From Antitrichia curtipendula (taxonomy: Eukaryota; Streptophyta; Bryopsida; Hypnales; Leucodontaceae): 64,000 bases of DNA. Shown one piece after another: positions 59,757 through 64,000 of this stretch (the first letter of the stretch is position 1; each line of letters starts with the position of its first letter). The stretch is from contig OX579639.1 in NCBI GenBank assembly GCA_951230915.1, positions 18,042,001-18,106,000 on the forward strand, given 5' to 3'. The notes beneath the pieces are model-generated. The model was given only the letters and a program-made list of their open reading frames with translations. It was not told the DNA's origin and did no database searches. A program made the position numbers and the translations under genes.

Positions 59757-62700
59757 CTAAGGTATTGTCCAACTTTGGTGAACATTTCCTAGTACTAAAT
59801 TTTTGTCGAGTTATAGCCTCTACACCCTGATTGTATTTTGTGCATAACTCGTAGGTACCATATCCATTGTAGCCAAATTTTTGATATAAGGTAGTGAATA
59901 ATTTTTTTTCTTAAACTTTAAGTTTCATAGCTATATCACAAATACCAAATAAAATTAAAGCTTCCCAATACACCCTTTTTTGTTGCCTTAGATTCCAAAC
60001 ACCTCTACTTTGAAGCTTTGTATCTCTTCCATAATAGATCCTAATTTGAAAATTAATATCATTGTAGATTAACTATCCAAAAAGTCAATTCAAAATCTTA
60101 CCTTGATTCAATGCTTCATCAAAATACAAAACCAAAATCTCCTCAAATCAATGTTTCCTTCAACAATAAATTACCAACAAACGTACAACTTAGCATTTAA
60201 ATACATCTCACACCTCAAATCCACCAAGAACCAAGAGAAAGATAAAGGACAAGTCTTTGCCTCTAAGTAGCCAACTAGAATCCTACAAGGCTACCAACTA
60301 ATCCTCCCCCCTCCAAACCCTAACATCAAACAAGTATTAGTTCTATAACTAACAAGAACTCTCATATTGCGCACATCCTTTAACATACAACACTGTTGGA
60401 TATGATGCCATAGATGCTATATTTTTATTTTTATTTTTAAATAAAATGTAAATTATACATAAAAAGCAAAAAAACAAGCAAAAATCTAGTTCAAGACATG
60501 TGCATCTTCTAATTCATCTTTTTCCTAGTGCCATGGATCAACCAATTGCAAATCATGTAGCATGCACATACTAAAGTTGGCAAAATGTGCAATTAGATGC
60601 TTTCTAATTGCTTTCTAATTAATATGCATACAACTTTGACCTTACACCTTTCAAATAGTACATTTAAGAATTGTTGAAACATTTTTTGAATGCAATTCTA
60701 AAATGATATAACATATACATGTAGTAGAAAGTAGGTAGTCTAAATGTTGTGTACTGAAGGTTTAGGAGTGCAAATACAATGTTAGGTTTCAATAGAAACC
60801 TCAAAAATCAATTAATTTATCTAAAATAGTAAGTAATATGTATCTAGAATACATCTTTTGGGATGTAGCCTTTTACTTGTGGTAGGATTAATTGATTTTC
60901 TATTACATTATCATTGAATGTAGCCTTAAGTCATTAATTTAAATCTTTGTTAAAACATTAAATATCTCTACCAAGAGCTAAAAATTAACCAAGGATGAAT
61001 TGTAAATCCCTCAATGCTAGGGAGGCAACATCATGTTTCAACACAAGTCTTTTACAATTCTACAATCATGGTATGCTATATGTACATGAATATAGTAGGT
61101 AAGCTCATCTATACAAATGTATTTTCATCCATGATTTTTTAGGAACTTTCTTGGTGAAAGTCGATTGTTTCTAACTTAATACAATGCCCAACATTAATTT
61201 TTATACTTTTCAATTCTCATGAGTAACAATGACCAAAAATCCTAAAAGGATCGGAATTAGGTTCCACTAACTAAGGCACTGGACTTTGTGGACCTTTTTG
61301 GAAAAGTAACACATTGATCCTCATGCTTAGAGAGGATAAATTCCGGTTAATAAAATACTGGCATAACTAAAGAGTATTTTCATCTTGGGCCCCTTATCAA
61401 TTTCCAAAAGTCTAGGGCAAGTTATACTAAGACTATATACTTCTATGAAAATGGAAATGAAGACCCTCATGTTTACTTTAATCAATGGAAGGAGACCATT
61501 GTGTCAATTGGGCATAAACAATTGATAATAGTGTGGATGATTTTAAGGTCTAAAGGTGGAGTTAAGTGGGTGATTTGAGGGTCTATTGTATGACCACTCT
61601 TTCAAACTTCAAAGTCTTTTTTCTTTCCTCCCATTTTGCAACTATATGAATGAATACTTTATATTTTTTCTTAGAAATGTAATTACATGTCATCTATAAG
61701 TTGTAAGATTTTCAGTTTTTTTGTGAAAACTTGAAATTACTATAAATCATCGAATAAAAAGTGAAAAATTGTGTTAAATTCAAAAAATGCTTTAAAAATC
61801 TATATAGGTGTGTTTCATGGTTTTGAACATCATGATACAAAAAAAATTAACCATGTTATTTTAATTTAGAAAATTTGCATTCCATGGTTATAGGCCCAAA
61901 GTTCAAATTGCAATAAAAATATAAAATTTAGCGTCATTTTTAAATTTCAAAATAGAGCACAAACTATACTTGATTAGCTTTATTTCGTTCATTATTCAAT
62001 CTTAGACTCAAAAAAGATAATTTTATTGCAAAAATTTAGATTAAAAAAATAGGACAAAAATTGCCATTTGAAGACACATTACACAATGATCTGCAGATTT
62101 TCCATTTTCATATGCAAAGATATCAAAGTATACCACAAGGAAAAAATATCTAACCTTTTTCATTAAAGTACCACTCAGATATCCCCCTCCTAGATGGACG
62201 AAAAAATGTTTATTTGTATCCTTGAGGCCTCCTTGAAATCATCCAAAACATATAGAATGTTCTCAAGTATTTTAAAGCTAAAGAAAAGATCAAATACCAC
62301 TATACCAAAAATTGCAATGCCACTTAGTCATAAAATACTCTATGTTGTAATATCTTCAAATTACAATCAGAAAGAAATTTCTTTGTAATTTAGTTGTACC
62401 TACATTAGTTGTAATTTTTGGTGTAGTTAGAAATATTGGGTGTAATGACACCGAGCAATGTGATACTCAAAATCTAATGATTGTCCAGATAGCAAACTTT
62501 ACATCCAAACCTAAAGCAATGGATCCATCACCGTGATCATCAACCACAACAATATCTAATGACAAGATGGCAAGATGAAAATTATTCATTAGATGCTTTG
62601 AATCCTTACAAGGTTAAACTCCACATATATGAATTCAAAATACTTGTGATGACAGATGTAAATTTTCACTCACAATAAGTGGTTTTCTTATGTGCAATTT

Positions 62701-62880
62701 TTTGCCAATTGGCTACAACCACAAGATATTCTCTATTTTTTATAAAGGAAATTTACATTTTTGGGGTAAAAATATTCAGATTATTGCAATAGATATCCTA
62801 GTTTTGATATAGATAGGGTAGTCTACTCTAAAAGCACACATGTTCTAAAAAGCAATCATGACTCAGAGGTACAATTTGCT
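59757..62880. other. AT-rich region with one repeat fragment
   Basis: At 60.48-60.66 kb words such as CAAATCATGTAGCATG and TTGGCAAAATGTGCAATT relate to the first block of the segmental duplication (27.10-27.18 and 37.97 kb). A 43-codon stretch near 61.44 kb recalls retroelement gag text but is too short to support. Otherwise nothing recognised. Confidence 0.4.
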
Positions 62881-62884
62881 TTCT

Positions 62885-63070
62885 TCAATGTACCAATAGT
62901 ATACTCCATACATTTTAGGAGGTGGTCGCTTTTTGTGACCACAATATTTCAACTTCAAAAATTCATAACTAATCCCACAAAGGTCCCAAAAATACAAAAC
63001 AACTTGGATTAAATGTCAATTCCATTTTTCTTCCTACAAAAATTTACTGAAAATTTTGAGTTGGCAGTCA
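62885..63070. repeat. Dispersed repeat, third copy
   Basis: TTTTAGGAGGTGG, TTTCAACTTCAAAAATTC, ACAAAACAACTTGGATTAAA and ATGTCAATTCCA run collinearly with 10.33-10.48 kb. Noncoding. Confidence 0.6.
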
Positions 63071-63439
63071 TCTCTTTTTAAAAGGGCAGACTAGTTTATC
63101 ACCAAGTATCACATAAGTATTGAAGAAGCAAGTGGCTACTTCTTCAAAATGATTAAAAAAAAATTGGTCACAATAAGTGTTGCGTGTAAAAGTGGTATTC
63201 AAGTTGTACCTGTACTTTGTGTTCCTAGAAGTCAAACAAGGTCTAAAACCTCTTTCACACTTGACAAATTCAAGTTGTACCACATTCGTATGCAACTTTG
63301 TGACATGAACACCACAATAAGAAGAGAGAGTTCAGAGTAAGTTTTGAGTTACACAAACACATCAATTTCCGAAGGTTTGGCGAGAGAATAAAATAAAGGA
63401 TGTTAAATCAGAGGAGGTGAATTCAATGAGAGATTAAAG

Positions 63440-63800
63440 AGTTTTGGGTGTCGAGTGACGCAAAAATCTCCAAAATTCTATCATGACAGAGCATTTCTTC
63501 TGCACAAAGTCGATCAGAATTCCGAAATGACATGCTTGCAAAAGATGATAATTACTCTGTATGTTTCTCTATCTTCCATATTCTGCAGTTTATCACAAGC
63601 TTCCAGACAGTTTCGGCATCCATCAAAACGTCCTCATATCCGCCTGCAACATGAGCCACTTGATGTCCTGTGCAACCTCGAACCTTCATACAGGAAAACT
63701 ATCACTATGCTTCTTACAAGGAGAGAAGAGCAGAGCAGAGTATATACAGCTAATCTCAACACCAGCCCATATCCATGACTGTCCTGTATTAGTAATATAG
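63440..63800. other. Moderate-GC block, possible unrecognised exon or UTR
   Basis: Composition rises here and a 107-aa plus frame (63455-63778) is open, but it has no family resemblance I can name and no splice partners within the window. The minus strand also carries plausible untranslated sequence. It may belong to a gene lying to the right. Confidence 0.25.
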
Positions 63801-63809
63801 ATTACAGTT

Positions 63810-64000
63810 TACATTTGAAAGGAGGAATGTGATTCACATGTCACTCCAACTAGCACAAGCACCCTAGTGTAGAATTTCAAACAAAGACTAAATTCATATA
63901 AGAAGTGTTGAATTGAGTCTACCTTCAAAAGGAGGTACTACTAGCTTCCTGTATCGTTCCCACTAGCACATGGACCTTAGTGTGAGACCTTGAACAAAGG
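63810..64000 (+). repeat. Two diverged repeats of about 95-100 bp at the window edge
   Basis: ACTAGCACAAGCACCCTAGTG followed by GA..TTTCAAACAAAG at 63.85-63.89 kb recurs as ACTAGCACATGGACCTTAGTG then GACCTTGAACAAAG at 63.96-64.00 kb. A GGAGG word precedes each. The repeat may continue past the window. Confidence 0.6.

Noticed and set aside
61430..61580. Short stretch resembling retroelement gag (EDPHVYFNQWKETI)
   Set aside because: Too short and isolated; no zinc knuckle, protease or polymerase remains nearby.
1..64000. CRISPR arrays, rRNA genes, tRNA genes, bacterial operons
   Set aside because: None seen; spliced genes show a eukaryotic nuclear origin, and no cloverleaf with A and B boxes was recognised by eye.

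Overview
The window looks like nuclear DNA of a land plant or close streptophyte relative. It is AT-rich, its genes have many short GT-AG introns, and its proteins include a plant hydroxyproline O-arabinosyltransferase, a SEC11 signal peptidase and a nuclear-encoded DUF3067 protein of cyanobacterial/plastid type. Compact genes, short introns and a bacterial-type TauD would fit a bryophyte-like or other non-seed lineage, but the sequence alone does not settle this. Five apparently intact protein genes were found, all assembled by hand from exons. Most of the rest is decayed, AT-rich repeat.

Layout. 1-13 kb: small DNA-transposon-like elements, several bounded by TTAA, plus a broken Tc1-like transposase (6.4-7.2 kb), a GC-rich hairpin (2.1 kb) and a GC-rich island with two side-by-side miniature elements (8.9-10.1 kb). 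13.7-16.8 kb, minus strand: SEC11, 8 exons, 180 aa. 17-20.9 kb: repeats. 20.9-24.8 kb, plus strand: a probable 5'UTR exon, a long repeat-filled intron and a 5-coding-exon DUF3067 gene of 226 aa whose last intron is GC-AG. 27.15-47.94 kb: a tandem segmental duplication. Each copy carries an intact three-exon TauD-like dioxygenase gene of 280 aa (29.08-30.44 and 42.79-44.40 kb). Copy A was later interrupted by about 5.3 kb and copy B by about 3 kb of AT-rich DNA. 48.99-53.47 kb, plus strand: HPAT, 8 exons, 371 aa. 53.5-64 kb: AT-rich repeats, including a fold-back TTAA element and a second copy of a TTAA family seen near the left end, with no recognisable gene.

The genes do not form a pathway. 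SEC11 and HPAT both act in the secretory system (ER signal-peptide removal and arabinosylation of hydroxyproline), the DUF3067 protein is probably plastid-targeted, and TauD would release sulfite from taurine-like sulfonates.

The most unusual pattern is that the promoter-proximal intron of SEC11, DUF3067 and HPAT each holds its own tandem array of five or six units of about 150-360 bp. The units of the three arrays are unrelated overall, yet most carry a GGATTTG-like core on the sense strand, which resembles the Arabidopsis intron-mediated-enhancement motif. A second pattern is a telobox-bearing minisatellite of about 75 bp per unit just behind each TauD stop codon.
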